A stretch of 37,092 nt of DNA from Phycisphaerales bacterium (lineage in GTDB: Bacteria; Planctomycetota; Phycisphaerae; Sedimentisphaerales; Anaerohalosphaeraceae). A program made the position numbers and the translations under genes. The notes below the pieces were generated by a model. The model did no database searches, was not told the origin of the DNA, and saw only the letters and a list, made by a program, of their open reading frames with translations. The stretch spans positions 1 through 37,092 of the forward strand of contig DRGS01000230.1 in assembly GCA_011053245.1 (NCBI GenBank). The letters run 5' to 3'. Positions 25,444 to 33,473 of this stretch are shown here, in pieces; position 1 is the stretch's first letter, and each line of letters begins with the position of its first letter.

Positions 25444-26715
25444 ATGTCAAACAAAAAAAGGACCGAACAAGCTTACGAAATAGCAAAAGATCAATATGCC
25501 CAAATAGGTATAGACACAGATAAGGCACTGGAGCAGCTAAAAACGATCCCTATCTCAATGCACTGCTGGCAGGGCGACGATGTTGGTGGTTTTGAAAATG
25601 TCGGCGGAAAAGAGCTAAGCGGCGGCATACAGGTTACAGGCAACTACCCCGGCAAAGCCAGGACTATCGAAGAACTTCGCGGAGACATTGAAAAGTCATT
25701 GTCACTTATCCCGGGCAATCACCGTCTGAACCTTCACGCCTGCTATCTGGATAACGGCGGTAAGTTCGTTGACCGTGATGAAGTCAGGCCTGAACACTTC
25801 CAAAGCTGGATCGACTGGGCCAAAAGCAGACTGCACGGCCTGGATTTCAACCCAACCTACTTCTCCCATGACAAAGCCGCAGACGGTTTTACGCTTAGTC
25901 ACCCAGACAAGGCGATCCGTGACTTCTGGATAGAACATGGCAAAGCCTGTCGCAAGATCGGCGAAGAAATGGGCAAACAGATGGGTACTGCAACAGTAAC
26001 CAATGTCTGGATCCCAGACTCTTATAAAGATACCCCCGTAGACCGCATGGCCCCTCGTCAGCGGTTAGCTGATTCGCTCGATAAAATCTTTGCAGAAGAC
26101 ATTGATCCGAAATTGCATCTTGATGCGGTTGAATCAAAACTCTTTGGCATAGGCGGCGAAAGCTATACTGTCGGCTCGCACGAATTCTATATGGGCTATG
26201 CGGTATCACGCCAAAAGCTGCTATGTCTTGACGCAGGCCATTTTCATCCAACAGAGATGATATCGGAGAAGATTTCCTCGGTTATGATGTTCTGTCCCGA
26301 ACTCCTTCTTCATGTTAGTAGACCGGTTCGCTGGGATAGCGACCATGTAGTATGCTTTGACGACGAACTCCTGCAGATCGCAAAAGAACTTGTAAGAAGC
26401 GGCAAACTTGATAAAATACACATCGGCCTGGATTTTTTTGATGCCAGCATAAACCGCATCGCCGCATGGACGATCGGAACTCGTAATATGGTAAAAGCAC
26501 TTTTGTTTGCAATGCTTGAACCATTTGAAACATTGAAAAAAGCAGAGTTAGAAATGGACTACACAAGTAGACTTGCAATGTTTGAAGAACTTAAGTCAAT
26601 GCCATGGTCAGCGGTATGGGATTACTATTGCCTAAAACAGGGCGTTCCGGTAGGCGTAGACTGGCTCTCGGAAGTAAAACAATACGAAAAGGATATACTA
26701 AGCAAACGTGTTTAA
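25444..26715 (+). CDS. rhaA: L-rhamnose isomerase
   Basis: A 423-residue cytoplasmic enzyme, close to the 419 of E. coli RhaA, converting L-rhamnose to L-rhamnulose with a divalent metal. Highly conserved stretches are plain: '[15 protein letters not shown]' near the N terminus, 'NLHACYLDN', '[18 protein letters not shown]' (metal ligands) and '[18 protein letters not shown]'. AGGGA precedes the ATG. It follows the aldolase by 11 bp and precedes an NCS1-type transporter by 38 bp, so the three are probably co-transcribed. The kinase expected between isomerase and aldolase is not in the window. Confidence 0.97.
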   Translation: MSNKKRTEQAYEIAKDQYAQIGIDTDKALEQLKTIPISMHCWQGDDVGGFENVGGKELSGGIQVTGNYPGKARTIEELRGDIEKSLSLIPGNHRLNLHACYLDNGGKFVDRDEVRPEHFQSWIDWAKSRLHGLDFNPTYFSHDKAADGFTLSHPDKAIRDFWIEHGKACRKIGEEMGKQMGTATVTNVWIPDSYKDTPVDRMAPRQRLADSLDKIFAEDIDPKLHLDAVESKLFGIGGESYTVGSHEFYMGYAVSRQKLLCLDAGHFHPTEMISEKISSVMMFCPELLLHVSRPVRWDSDHVVCFDDELLQIAKELVRSGKLDKIHIGLDFFDASINRIAAWTIGTRNMVKALLFAMLEPFETLKKAELEMDYTSRLAMFEELKSMPWSAVWDYYCLKQGVPVGVDWLSEVKQYEKDILSKRV

Positions 26716-26753
26716 TTTGCGTGTTCAATGAAGGAATATTAAAGGATACTGAA

Positions 26754-28193
26754 ATGAGTACAGAGCAGCAAACAGAACAAAGTCAGCAGCAGTCTTCCGG
26801 TGAATTTGAGCGTCAGCCAGTACCGGAAAGCTCGTGGTTGGGGTTCAGAAGTTTCATAGGTATGTACGCAGGTGAGCATTGCGCCGGAACAGAGCTTATG
26901 ATCGGCCCGCTCTTTGTCGCAGCAGGTGTAAGTGCTTTCGATGTTGTTGTCGGCCTGATCGTCGGTAATTTGCTGGCAGTGCTTAGCTGGATGTTTCTTT
27001 GTGCCCCTATCGCGACACGGACAAGGCTTACGCTTTATTACCAGCTTGAAAAGATTTGCGGGCGAAAGCTGGTGATCATGTATAATATCGCAAACGGTGT
27101 GATGTTCTGTTTCCTTGCCGGGTCCATGATCACCGTATCGGCGACGGCTTTGGGGGTGTGGTTTAAGTTCCCGATGCCCGGACTCAATGACCTTTACCCG
27201 AACAGTGCCGGTTGGATTGTGGCGGTACTGGTTCTCGGGGTGCTTATTTCGGTCGTAGCTGCTTTTGGTTACAAGGTGGTTGCCAAATTTGCTAATATAG
27301 CCGCTCCATGGATGGTACTTGTTTTCCTGGCTTTTGGCCTTGTCGGATTCAAGCAGTTTATAAATGCTACCGGTGCCGAAGTTGGTTCGCTCGGCGATGT
27401 ATGGACACTCGCGAAAACGCAGATATGGAAAGGCGGGGATCCCCTGCCGGGGCAGATCAAGTTTACCTTCTGGCATGTGATGTTTTTTGCGTGGTTCTGC
27501 AACATGGCGATGCATGTCGGAATGAGCGATCTTACCGTTTTCCGTTTCGCCAAAAAATCATGGTATAGCCTTGCTTCTGCGACGGGTATGTACGTCGGCC
27601 ATTTCATGGCGTGGCTTTGTGCGTCGATCCTTTATGCCTATCAGCTTCACCTCGACCCTGCTGACACTGACGTTTTGCCCGGCCCACTGGCCTATAGTGC
27701 TTGCGGTATCGCTGGATTGATATGTGTTATAATCGCAGGATGGACGACGGCAAACCCGACGATATATAGAGCAGGGCTTGCTTTCCAGGCGATCTTACCG
27801 AAAACGTCCCGTTTTAAGGTGACAATTGTTACCGGTCTTATTGCGACTGTAGCTGCAATGTTCCCAATGATAGCAATGAAGCTGCTGGGGTTCGTTGCGA
27901 TATACGGGATGCTACTCATGCCAATGGGTGCTGTTGTCTTCGTTGATTTTTGGCTGCTTAAAAAATTAGGATTGCAGAGCAGTTATGCTGAGGTTAGCGG
28001 TAAGGCGTTTAACTGGGCGGCGGGACTTGCGTGGTTTATGACGCTTGGAATATGCTTTATGATCCTTAATTATGTGGGGAAAGACTATCTGTTCTTCGTT
28101 TCACTGCCGGGCTGGTTTGTCGCTGCTGCCCTGTACATTATCATAAGCATAATATATCAAAAGAAAATTCGTCCCACGGGACAGGAGGTTTAA
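26754..28193 (+). CDS. NCS1-family-type permease, probable rhamnose transporter
   Basis: A 479-residue inner-membrane transporter with about 12 hydrophobic segments. ATG 26754 is chosen because AAAGGA (26741-26746) is 7 nt upstream; the longer frame runs back into rhaA. The soluble Gln/Ser/Glu-rich N-tail (about 30 residues) precedes 'GMYAGEHCAGTELMIGP'. 'FGYKVVAKFANIAAPWM', 'GMSDLTVFRFAKK' and 'AGWTTANPTIYRAGL' resemble the purine-cytosine permease/NCS1 group, whose known substrates are nucleobases and related compounds. Its place within a rhamnose unit suggests it carries rhamnose or a derivative; this is inference. A 56-residue membrane protein starts 2 bp after its stop. Confidence 0.85.
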   Translation: MSTEQQTEQSQQQSSGEFERQPVPESSWLGFRSFIGMYAGEHCAGTELMIGPLFVAAGVSAFDVVVGLIVGNLLAVLSWMFLCAPIATRTRLTLYYQLEKICGRKLVIMYNIANGVMFCFLAGSMITVSATALGVWFKFPMPGLNDLYPNSAGWIVAVLVLGVLISVVAAFGYKVVAKFANIAAPWMVLVFLAFGLVGFKQFINATGAEVGSLGDVWTLAKTQIWKGGDPLPGQIKFTFWHVMFFAWFCNMAMHVGMSDLTVFRFAKKSWYSLASATGMYVGHFMAWLCASILYAYQLHLDPADTDVLPGPLAYSACGIAGLICVIIAGWTTANPTIYRAGLAFQAILPKTSRFKVTIVTGLIATVAAMFPMIAMKLLGFVAIYGMLLMPMGAVVFVDFWLLKKLGLQSSYAEVSGKAFNWAAGLAWFMTLGICFMILNYVGKDYLFFVSLPGWFVAAALYIIISIIYQKKIRPTGQEV

Positions 28194-28195
28194 TT

Positions 28196-28366
28196 ATGGT
28201 ACTTGTTACTAAACTAATTTCGTGGATATCACTAGTTGCATTGATAGTGCCTGTAGTTTTGTTTCTCATAGGCCGTATGGAACTGGATCAGGTCAAGCTG
28301 ATTATGCTTATTTCAACAGTTGTCTGGTTCGTTACCGCTTCGATGTGGATGTGGAAAAAAGAATAA
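28196..28366 (+). CDS. Small two-helix membrane protein coupled to the NCS1 transporter
   Basis: A 56-residue protein with a strong ribosome binding site (AGGAGG at 28183-28188, 7 nt before ATG) that overlaps the end of the transporter gene; only 2 bp separate the transporter stop from this ATG. It holds two hydrophobic stretches, 'LISWISLVALIVPVVLFLIG' and 'LIMLISTVVWFVTASMWMW', joined by a short acidic loop (MELDQ) and ending in KKE. I recognise no family. The tight coupling suggests an accessory subunit or stabiliser of the transporter. Such short genes are easily missed by annotation. Confidence 0.75.
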   Translation: MVLVTKLISWISLVALIVPVVLFLIGRMELDQVKLIMLISTVVWFVTASMWMWKKE

Positions 28367-28392
28367 TAAGAAAGTAGTCCTGTTTTATAATT

Positions 28393-29550
28393 TTATCTGG
28401 ATTCGTAAAAACCGTACTCGTATGCAGCGTCCAGAAGGGCGACAATATTTTCGGCTGGTACTCCGCCTTGGATGTTATGAACATTGTTGAAGACATATCC
28501 GCCGCCGGGCTTGAAAATTTCGATATACTTTTTGGCATCTGCTTTAACTTCCTCGCCAGTTGCAAATGGAAGGATGTGCTGGGCGTCACAACCGGCGCCC
28601 CAGAAGACTATGTCCTTGCCGAAGCGATCTTTCAGGTCTTTAGCGTCCATACCGACATCGCTTATCTGGACAGGATTTAAGATGTCAACTCCGTTGTCAA
28701 TAAGCTCGGGTATCAACGGAATACGACTACCGCAAGTGTGATACCATATCTTCGCATCGGTTAGACTTTTGATGTGCCGGACGAGTTTCTTCTGTCTGGG
28801 TTTTACCATGCTCCTGTAAAACTCGGTCGAAAATAAAGGCCCGCTTTGACCTGCGAGGTCGTCACCTATCATCACCACATCCACTATATCACCGACGGCA
28901 TTCATAAATCCGGTTTCAAAATCCATCCAGAACTTAAGCGTCTGATCGAGAAGAGCCTCGCAGAGATCAGGATTTTCTATCGTATCCATAAACCATCTCT
29001 CAAGCCCTCTCATGTACCAGCAAAACTCGTAAACCACGCCGCTGATCCCTGTGCATATCGCGTAATCGGTTTCTTCTCTCATTTTTAGTGCCTGCTCCCT
29101 GACGCCTGTAAACCGTGTAGGGTCGCCGCCATCCGGGAACGGATAACTCTTAATATCCGCAACCGTGGCATTCGCCAGCGGATGGTGCGATGGGTCCATA
29201 TACAGCATCTGATCGTCCGGCATTGACCAGACGACGCCAAACTCATCCTTCAGGTCGTGCCATAACTTGCCGTCTCTTTCGTTTTGCTCGATGCCGCCGG
29301 TAAAACTGTTCGGGCCATGGGCACAAATGTATCTTGTATCGACATGAAATCTTTTAAGCACCGCCTCACTCGGCTTGGCGAGTTGCTGAACCGGGTCAAG
29401 TATTTCTATCTCTTCCTTAAGTCCGAGATGCTCCAGAAGATCCTGGTAAGCGACTTTGTGTATACCCGTCTGGAAACCGCCCAGGTCTATCGGAACCCTG
29501 TTGACTTCCTGAAAATTCATCAAAGCCCTGAAGCGTTCTACATGATTCAT
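28393..29550 (-). CDS. Uroporphyrinogen decarboxylase-family (URO-D/MtaA-like) protein
   Basis: A 385-residue TIM-barrel protein of the URO-D superfamily. It opens with 'NHVERFRALMNFQEVNRVPI' and carries 'IGDDLAGQSGPLFS' and 'WYHTCGSRIPLIPELIDNG'. The His-x-Cys in YHTCG matches the zinc site of MtaA/CmuA-type methyltransferases rather than true HemE. Members are often found beside carbohydrate genes in planctomycetes and related phyla, where their role is undefined; a cobalamin-dependent demethylation is possible but no corrinoid protein is near. Its ATG lies 3 nt beyond the stop of a glycoside-hydrolase-like fragment that supplies the AGAGG site. Convergent with the rhamnose unit. Confidence 0.88.
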   Translation of the reverse strand: MNHVERFRALMNFQEVNRVPIDLGGFQTGIHKVAYQDLLEHLGLKEEIEILDPVQQLAKPSEAVLKRFHVDTRYICAHGPNSFTGGIEQNERDGKLWHDLKDEFGVVWSMPDDQMLYMDPSHHPLANATVADIKSYPFPDGGDPTRFTGVREQALKMREETDYAICTGISGVVYEFCWYMRGLERWFMDTIENPDLCEALLDQTLKFWMDFETGFMNAVGDIVDVVMIGDDLAGQSGPLFSTEFYRSMVKPRQKKLVRHIKSLTDAKIWYHTCGSRIPLIPELIDNGVDILNPVQISDVGMDAKDLKDRFGKDIVFWGAGCDAQHILPFATGEEVKADAKKYIEIFKPGGGYVFNNVHNIQGGVPAENIVALLDAAYEYGFYESR

Positions 29551-29553
29551 ACT

Positions 29554-29787
29554 TTACCTCTTCGGCGGCGACAATGGCAGGTCCAGCCATGCCATGCCTA
29601 TATTGCGATTTAAGTGGCTGGTGCTGTTTTGGCCGGGTGCGTCATAGAAAATGGCGAGTCGCTTACCGACCTGAATGACCGATGGCAGACCGATTACGAC
29701 GCACTTGCTGACTCGTATAAAATAACTTACAATGTTCCTTTGGATGACTTGAAGGAATCGAAACGGATATTTACCCGAAATTAAAAT
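29554..29787 (-). pseudogene. C-terminal fragment of a glycoside-hydrolase-like gene
   Basis: A minus-strand frame open from 29787 reads '...CVVIGLPSVIQVGKRLAIFY', 'DAPGQNSTSHLNRN' and 'IGMAWLDLPL', then stops at 29554. The ending 'H..R.IGLAWL.LPL' and the preceding 'LAIFYD' strand are, from memory, typical of the C terminus of GH43/GH32-like beta-propeller proteins in planctomycetes. Only about 50-78 codons remain and no start or N-terminal part exists, so it is a decayed remnant. It occupies the interval between the divergent URO-D-family and sulfatase genes. Translated by hand; family call tentative. Confidence 0.5.
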
Positions 29788-29827
29788 TTATAAAACAAGG
29801 GTTTTGGTTAAAAAAAAGGACCGATTT

Positions 29828-31279
29828 ATGAACCATAATATTAGCAGAAGAGAATTGATGAATAAAATCGCTGTCAGCGGCTTGGCCGTTGGAACTGGCA
29901 CTTTTCTGGCATCGTGTCAAAATTCTTATGCGGGCAGCGATAGGAAAATAAACGGTAGAAAACCCAACATCCTTTTTATCTTCGCTGACGATTGGGGATG
30001 GGGCGACTTAAGCTGTCACGGCCATCCCTATGTCAAAACCCCCAACATTGACCGCTTGGCAAAAGAGGGTACCGACTTCACCAAATTCACCGTAGCAAGC
30101 GGAGTCTGCTCGCCAAGTCGCACCGCAGTAATGACTGGCCAATTCCCCGCACGTTATAATATCAACGGACATTTTGCCTGGGTCGAAACCAATCAAAAAA
30201 GAAATATGCCCGACTGGCTCAGCCCTAAAGCTCCATTGTTATCCAGGTTCCTCAAAGACAGCGGATACGCCACCGGTCACTATGGCAAATGGCATCTCGC
30301 CAACAATATGATCCCGGACTCACCGTTGCCGATCAAATATGGCTATGACGAATACGGTGCTTTCAACTGTGCAGGCGAGCAGATGCCCCCGCACGAGGAT
30401 GCTCGTTTAGCGAATAAATTTATTAGAAAGTGTCATAAACAGAGCAAACCATTTTTCATTAACCTGTGGATGCATGAGTCACATACCCCGTTCCATACGC
30501 TTCCAAAATATCGATGGCGATTCCCGGAATTAAAAGAAGCAGATAATATCTACGCCTCCGTTTTGTCCCATGCTGATGACCGGATCGGAGAAGTATTGGA
30601 TACGCTCGACGCATTGAAGATCGCCGACAACACCCTTGTTATATTCAGTTCTGACAACGGACCAGCCAGGGCTTCCAGACCGACCCCGTTAAAGCTGATG
30701 CACGACACTGCAACCGGTGCAGGGTACGGTATCGGTGCTTCTAAGGGCGTTACCGGCGGAAGGAGAGGCTACAAATCCTGCCTCTTCGAAGGGGGCATCG
30801 GAGTACCCTTTATCGCCAAATGGCCCGGCAAGATCAAAGCGGGTGCCGTCAATAATTCCTCACTTATTTCCGCCGTTGACCTGCTTCCAACATTTTGCCA
30901 GATTGCCGGAGCCAAGCTGCCGCAAGACTATAAACCAGATGGCGTCAGCCAGATAGATGCTCTCATGGGCAAAAATATTACCGACAAACGCTCCAAACCT
31001 TTGTTCTGGAAGATGAGTGCCTCCTGGCCAGCCAAGGAATATGCACCTGATCACTGGGTTGCTTATGCTGTCGTCTATGAAAAATGGAAACTTGTCAGTA
31101 ATGAATCCGGCAGCCATATCGAGTTATACGATATTGTCAACGATACCTACGAGAAGAACGATCTGAAAACGCAGAATCCACAGGTTGTCAAAAAACTGGT
31201 CGGTATGATTGATAACTGGAAAACCGAACTGCCGAAAAAACCTTCGCCAGATTGTTTTTCAAAAACTCGAAAATCTTAA
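29828..31279 (+). CDS. Exported Cys-type sulfatase (S1 family), Tat lipoprotein-like
   Basis: A 483-residue type I sulfatase. ATG 29828 is chosen (AGGA 29817-29820, 7-nt spacing); a TTG at 29804 is in frame but precedes that site. The N terminus has a twin-arginine (ISRRELMNK), a hydrophobic stretch and a lipobox-like LASC with Cys30, suggesting Tat export and lipid anchoring. The catalytic signature VCSPSRTAVMTGQ has Cys94, which must become formylglycine, so a maturase (FGE or anaerobic anSME) is required elsewhere. Metal ligands are visible in 'FIFADDWGWGD' and 'IFSSDNGP'. It would hydrolyse sulfate esters on a carbohydrate; closeness to rhamnose genes suggests a sulfated rhamnose polymer such as ulvan, which is inference. 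Confidence 0.93.
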   Translation: MNHNISRRELMNKIAVSGLAVGTGTFLASCQNSYAGSDRKINGRKPNILFIFADDWGWGDLSCHGHPYVKTPNIDRLAKEGTDFTKFTVASGVCSPSRTAVMTGQFPARYNINGHFAWVETNQKRNMPDWLSPKAPLLSRFLKDSGYATGHYGKWHLANNMIPDSPLPIKYGYDEYGAFNCAGEQMPPHEDARLANKFIRKCHKQSKPFFINLWMHESHTPFHTLPKYRWRFPELKEADNIYASVLSHADDRIGEVLDTLDALKIADNTLVIFSSDNGPARASRPTPLKLMHDTATGAGYGIGASKGVTGGRRGYKSCLFEGGIGVPFIAKWPGKIKAGAVNNSSLISAVDLLPTFCQIAGAKLPQDYKPDGVSQIDALMGKNITDKRSKPLFWKMSASWPAKEYAPDHWVAYAVVYEKWKLVSNESGSHIELYDIVNDTYEKNDLKTQNPQVVKKLVGMIDNWKTELPKKPSPDCFSKTRKS

Positions 31280-31344
31280 ATGTAGATGTCGTGTTCATGC
31301 AGATTTGTAATATGATTGCATGTTAAACTTCAAAAGAAGAGGCT

Positions 31345-31990
31345 ATGACAAAGAACACCGACATTATTAACGCGGCAGTTGCACTCATCATCAAGGCAGC
31401 CATCCTTGCTGCCAGATTCTCTGGAAGGGCACGAAAACGCAGCTTGAAACGGCTTGCAGCCATGAATATTGACGACAAAGATAAAGAGATCATCTTTCTT
31501 CGTGACAAGGTTAATCAGCAACAAGTGCAGATAACCATTCTTCAAAAAGGAGCCAGGAAGAAACAAAAGAACCCTCGATACACCATTCAAGAAAGGCTAT
31601 TCATTATCTGTCACATGGAAACTTTTCAGATACCGAAATGTAGGGTAACAGAGCATCTGGGTATTGCCAAATCAACTCTTTATCGATGGCTGCATAAGAT
31701 CGAAGAGCAACAGCAATCAAACATACCGCCTAATAAAACACCAATGGCTGAAACGAATAGTTCTTATTAAAGGCATTGATCATTTAACTGACCTGTGTAA
31801 GGAATTTGAACTCTGGTATAACAACTGGCGACCGCACATGATCTTAGATGGTATTCGCCCTGATGATGTGTATTATAACAACAAACCAGATAACCCCAAA
31901 CGTGATGCCAAGACAGTTCCGACAAATATCGAGCAGCACTTCTTCAAACAAACACGGATCACTGGCTATCGACTGAAAAAAGTCGCGTAG
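31345..31990 (+). pseudogene. Internally deleted IS3-like transposase
   Basis: Two parts of one transposase remain. The first, from ATG 31345 to about 31745, has a basic N terminus, a coiled coil ('IIFLRDKVNQQQVQITILQK') and an HTH ('CRVTEHLGIAKSTLYRWLHK'). The second, from about 31745 to the stop at 31990, is the end of an rve/DDE integrase domain ('EFELWYNNWRPHMILDGIRP', 'RITGYRLKKVA'), in the +1 frame relative to the first. The middle, which should hold the catalytic Asp residues, is missing (several hundred bp). It cannot be an active transposase. Possible element ends are TGTAG at 31281 and CTACA near 32176, not proven. Confidence 0.8.
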
Positions 31991-32200
31991 CTTTGTTGTT
32001 CAATCGATCAACTGCTTGCTCAACACGGGGAAAGTCCATCAAAATCTCAAAAACGAAGTCAACATTCTTGGATTTTGATCAAGTTCTATCTGCACGAGGG
32101 CTTTTGATTACTGAAATCTGCCGCATATTCATTTTCCAAAGAGCAATCATTGTAATTGCTGTTGTTTTTTGACTGTCCTACAAACGCTTGACAACTACAG
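31991..32200. other. Non-coding stretch downstream of the transposase remnant
   Basis: No gene is visible. It includes TTGATCAAG-like and T-rich sequence and ends with CTGTCCTACA (about 32168-32177), whose reverse complement begins TGTAGGACAG and loosely resembles TGTAGATGTC at 31281, so it may contain the right end of the insertion element. Confidence 0.35.
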
Positions 32201-32295
32201 GGCGGCCTATTACAAGAGCTCTGAATTTGAAAAGGAATTTACGCAGGCAATTGACAAGTCGGTAAAACTCGAAAAACAGGTACAAAAAAGAGGGG

Positions 32296-32445
32296 GTTGC
32301 TGAATCCTTAAGGTTTATCCGCAAAAGGACCGTCAGCGATCCGATCCAGGTCAACGATGTTGTAACTGCCGTTGCGACCTCTCGTAGGTCCCTTGAACGC
32401 AAATTCAACAGATGGCCCGGTATTATCGACAGGACAGTTCTATAA
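32296..32445 (+). pseudogene. XylR/AraC-type regulator HTH fragment
   Basis: The frame from 32296 reads 'VAESLRFIRKRTVSDPIQVN', then 'DVVTAVATSRRSLERKFNRW' and stops with TAA at 32443-32445. 'ALRFIR...IQVDDVV..V..SRRSLERKF' is the first helix-turn-helix of AraC-family regulators of the XylR type. The N-terminal sugar-sensing domain and second HTH are missing, and the upstream frame is closed by a TAA about 40 bp before. Just before it, another frame (about 32178-32301) encodes 'LDNYRAAYYKSSEFEKEFTQ'-type coiled-coil text from an unknown gene. This is gene debris next to a defective insertion element. Confidence 0.6.
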
Positions 32446-32479
32446 GTCCTCGTGAGTACCGAAATAGAAACTCGAAGTG

Positions 32480-32550
32480 ATTTGAGTATAGAATTTTTTT
32501 GTTTTTCGATTTTTTGCTTGCAAACAAATTTTAATATGTTATACTCAAAT
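32480..32550 (+). promoter_or_regulatory. Promoter flanked by an 11-bp inverted repeat
   Basis: TTGCAA (32518-32523), 16-nt spacer, TATACT (32540-32545) forms a promoter-like pair about 115 bp before the prepilin-like gene. ATTTGAGTATA (32480-32490) and its exact reverse complement TATACTCAAAT (32540-32550) flank it, the right arm covering the -10. Confidence 0.45.
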
Positions 32551-32660
32551 TATCGTGACGAATTGGACGTTTGTGGAGTTGGCCCTGATTGGTTTTTGTG
32601 TAGTTTTCTAAAGGATAATTCGTGGCGGACAGGGCCTGAGGTCAAAGGGATTTAAAGCTT

Positions 32661-33473
32661 ATGTTAAAACGAAAAGCATTTACATTAATTGAACTCCTCG
32701 TAGTCATCGCTATCATTGCACTGCTGCTGTCTATCCTGATGCCGGCACTGGGCAAGGCGAAAGTGATCGCTCAAAAGGTTGTTTGTCAATCTACTTTGAA
32801 GCAGTGGGGGCTTATCTGGTCGATGTATCTGGAGGATTATGACTCGCGGTATTGTACCGGTTACAAGCTACAACCCAGTGACCCTCCCGGGCACTGGATG
32901 ACTGCACTTCGGCCTTACTACGATGATCCTAAGATACGGTGCTGTCCTATGGCAAGCACTCCGGATTATACAAAAACCATTGTTGAAAGTACAGGGCCGA
33001 AAGATCCGTGGGGGCCGTTTTCGACGACTGCTTTCTGGCATGAAGAAGGGGACTATGGCAGCTATGGTATCAATTCATATGTGCAGGATGTTACAAATCA
33101 CCCCAGCATGTCTGCAGCTGATAAGCTGCAGTATTGGAAGAAGCCCCCCGGTGGCGGTTTAAAGGTGCCTTTGATGATCGAATCGATGTGGGTTGACGGG
33201 TGGCCAAAATCTGATGATCCTCCGCCCATTGCAGCGGACGAACCTAATGTTACCGTTAACATGCAGCGTTTTTGTCTGGATCGCCATGAGAAAGCCGCGG
33301 GTATGCTTTTTACGGATTTATCGACTCAAATGGTGCCTTTGAAGAAGCTGTGGAAGCTTAAGTGGCAGACGCAATTCAATACTAATGACATTTGGACGCT
33401 GGCTGGTGGGGCAACCCGAGCAAAATGGGCCGCGCATGGTGACGGATGGATGGCGGATTTTAAGGAATTTTAA
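32661..33473 (+). CDS. Prepilin-type (pseudopilin-like) secreted protein
   Basis: A 270-residue protein with a class III prepilin leader: basic MLKRKA then FTLIELLVVIAIIALLLSI, with the Glu at +5 expected for cleavage and N-methylation by prepilin peptidase. Residues after about 35 form a soluble domain with 'RHEKAAGMLFTDLSTQMVPL' and a C-terminal 'AKWAAHGDGWMADF', a pattern common among the very numerous pseudopilin-like proteins of planctomycetes. It would be exported to the periplasm or surface and could assemble into a pseudopilus; individual roles of these proteins are unknown. The start is uncertain within a few codons, since only a weak AAAGGG (32644-32649) precedes it. No pilus machinery is adjacent. 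Confidence 0.9.
   Translation: MLKRKAFTLIELLVVIAIIALLLSILMPALGKAKVIAQKVVCQSTLKQWGLIWSMYLEDYDSRYCTGYKLQPSDPPGHWMTALRPYYDDPKIRCCPMASTPDYTKTIVESTGPKDPWGPFSTTAFWHEEGDYGSYGINSYVQDVTNHPSMSAADKLQYWKKPPGGGLKVPLMIESMWVDGWPKSDDPPPIAADEPNVTVNMQRFCLDRHEKAAGMLFTDLSTQMVPLKKLWKLKWQTQFNTNDIWTLAGGATRAKWAAHGDGWMADFKEF

Noticed and set aside
26604..26753. N-terminal extension of the NCS1 transporter into rhaA
   Set aside because: The extension is an off-frame reading of rhaA, and a good ribosome binding site precedes ATG 26754.
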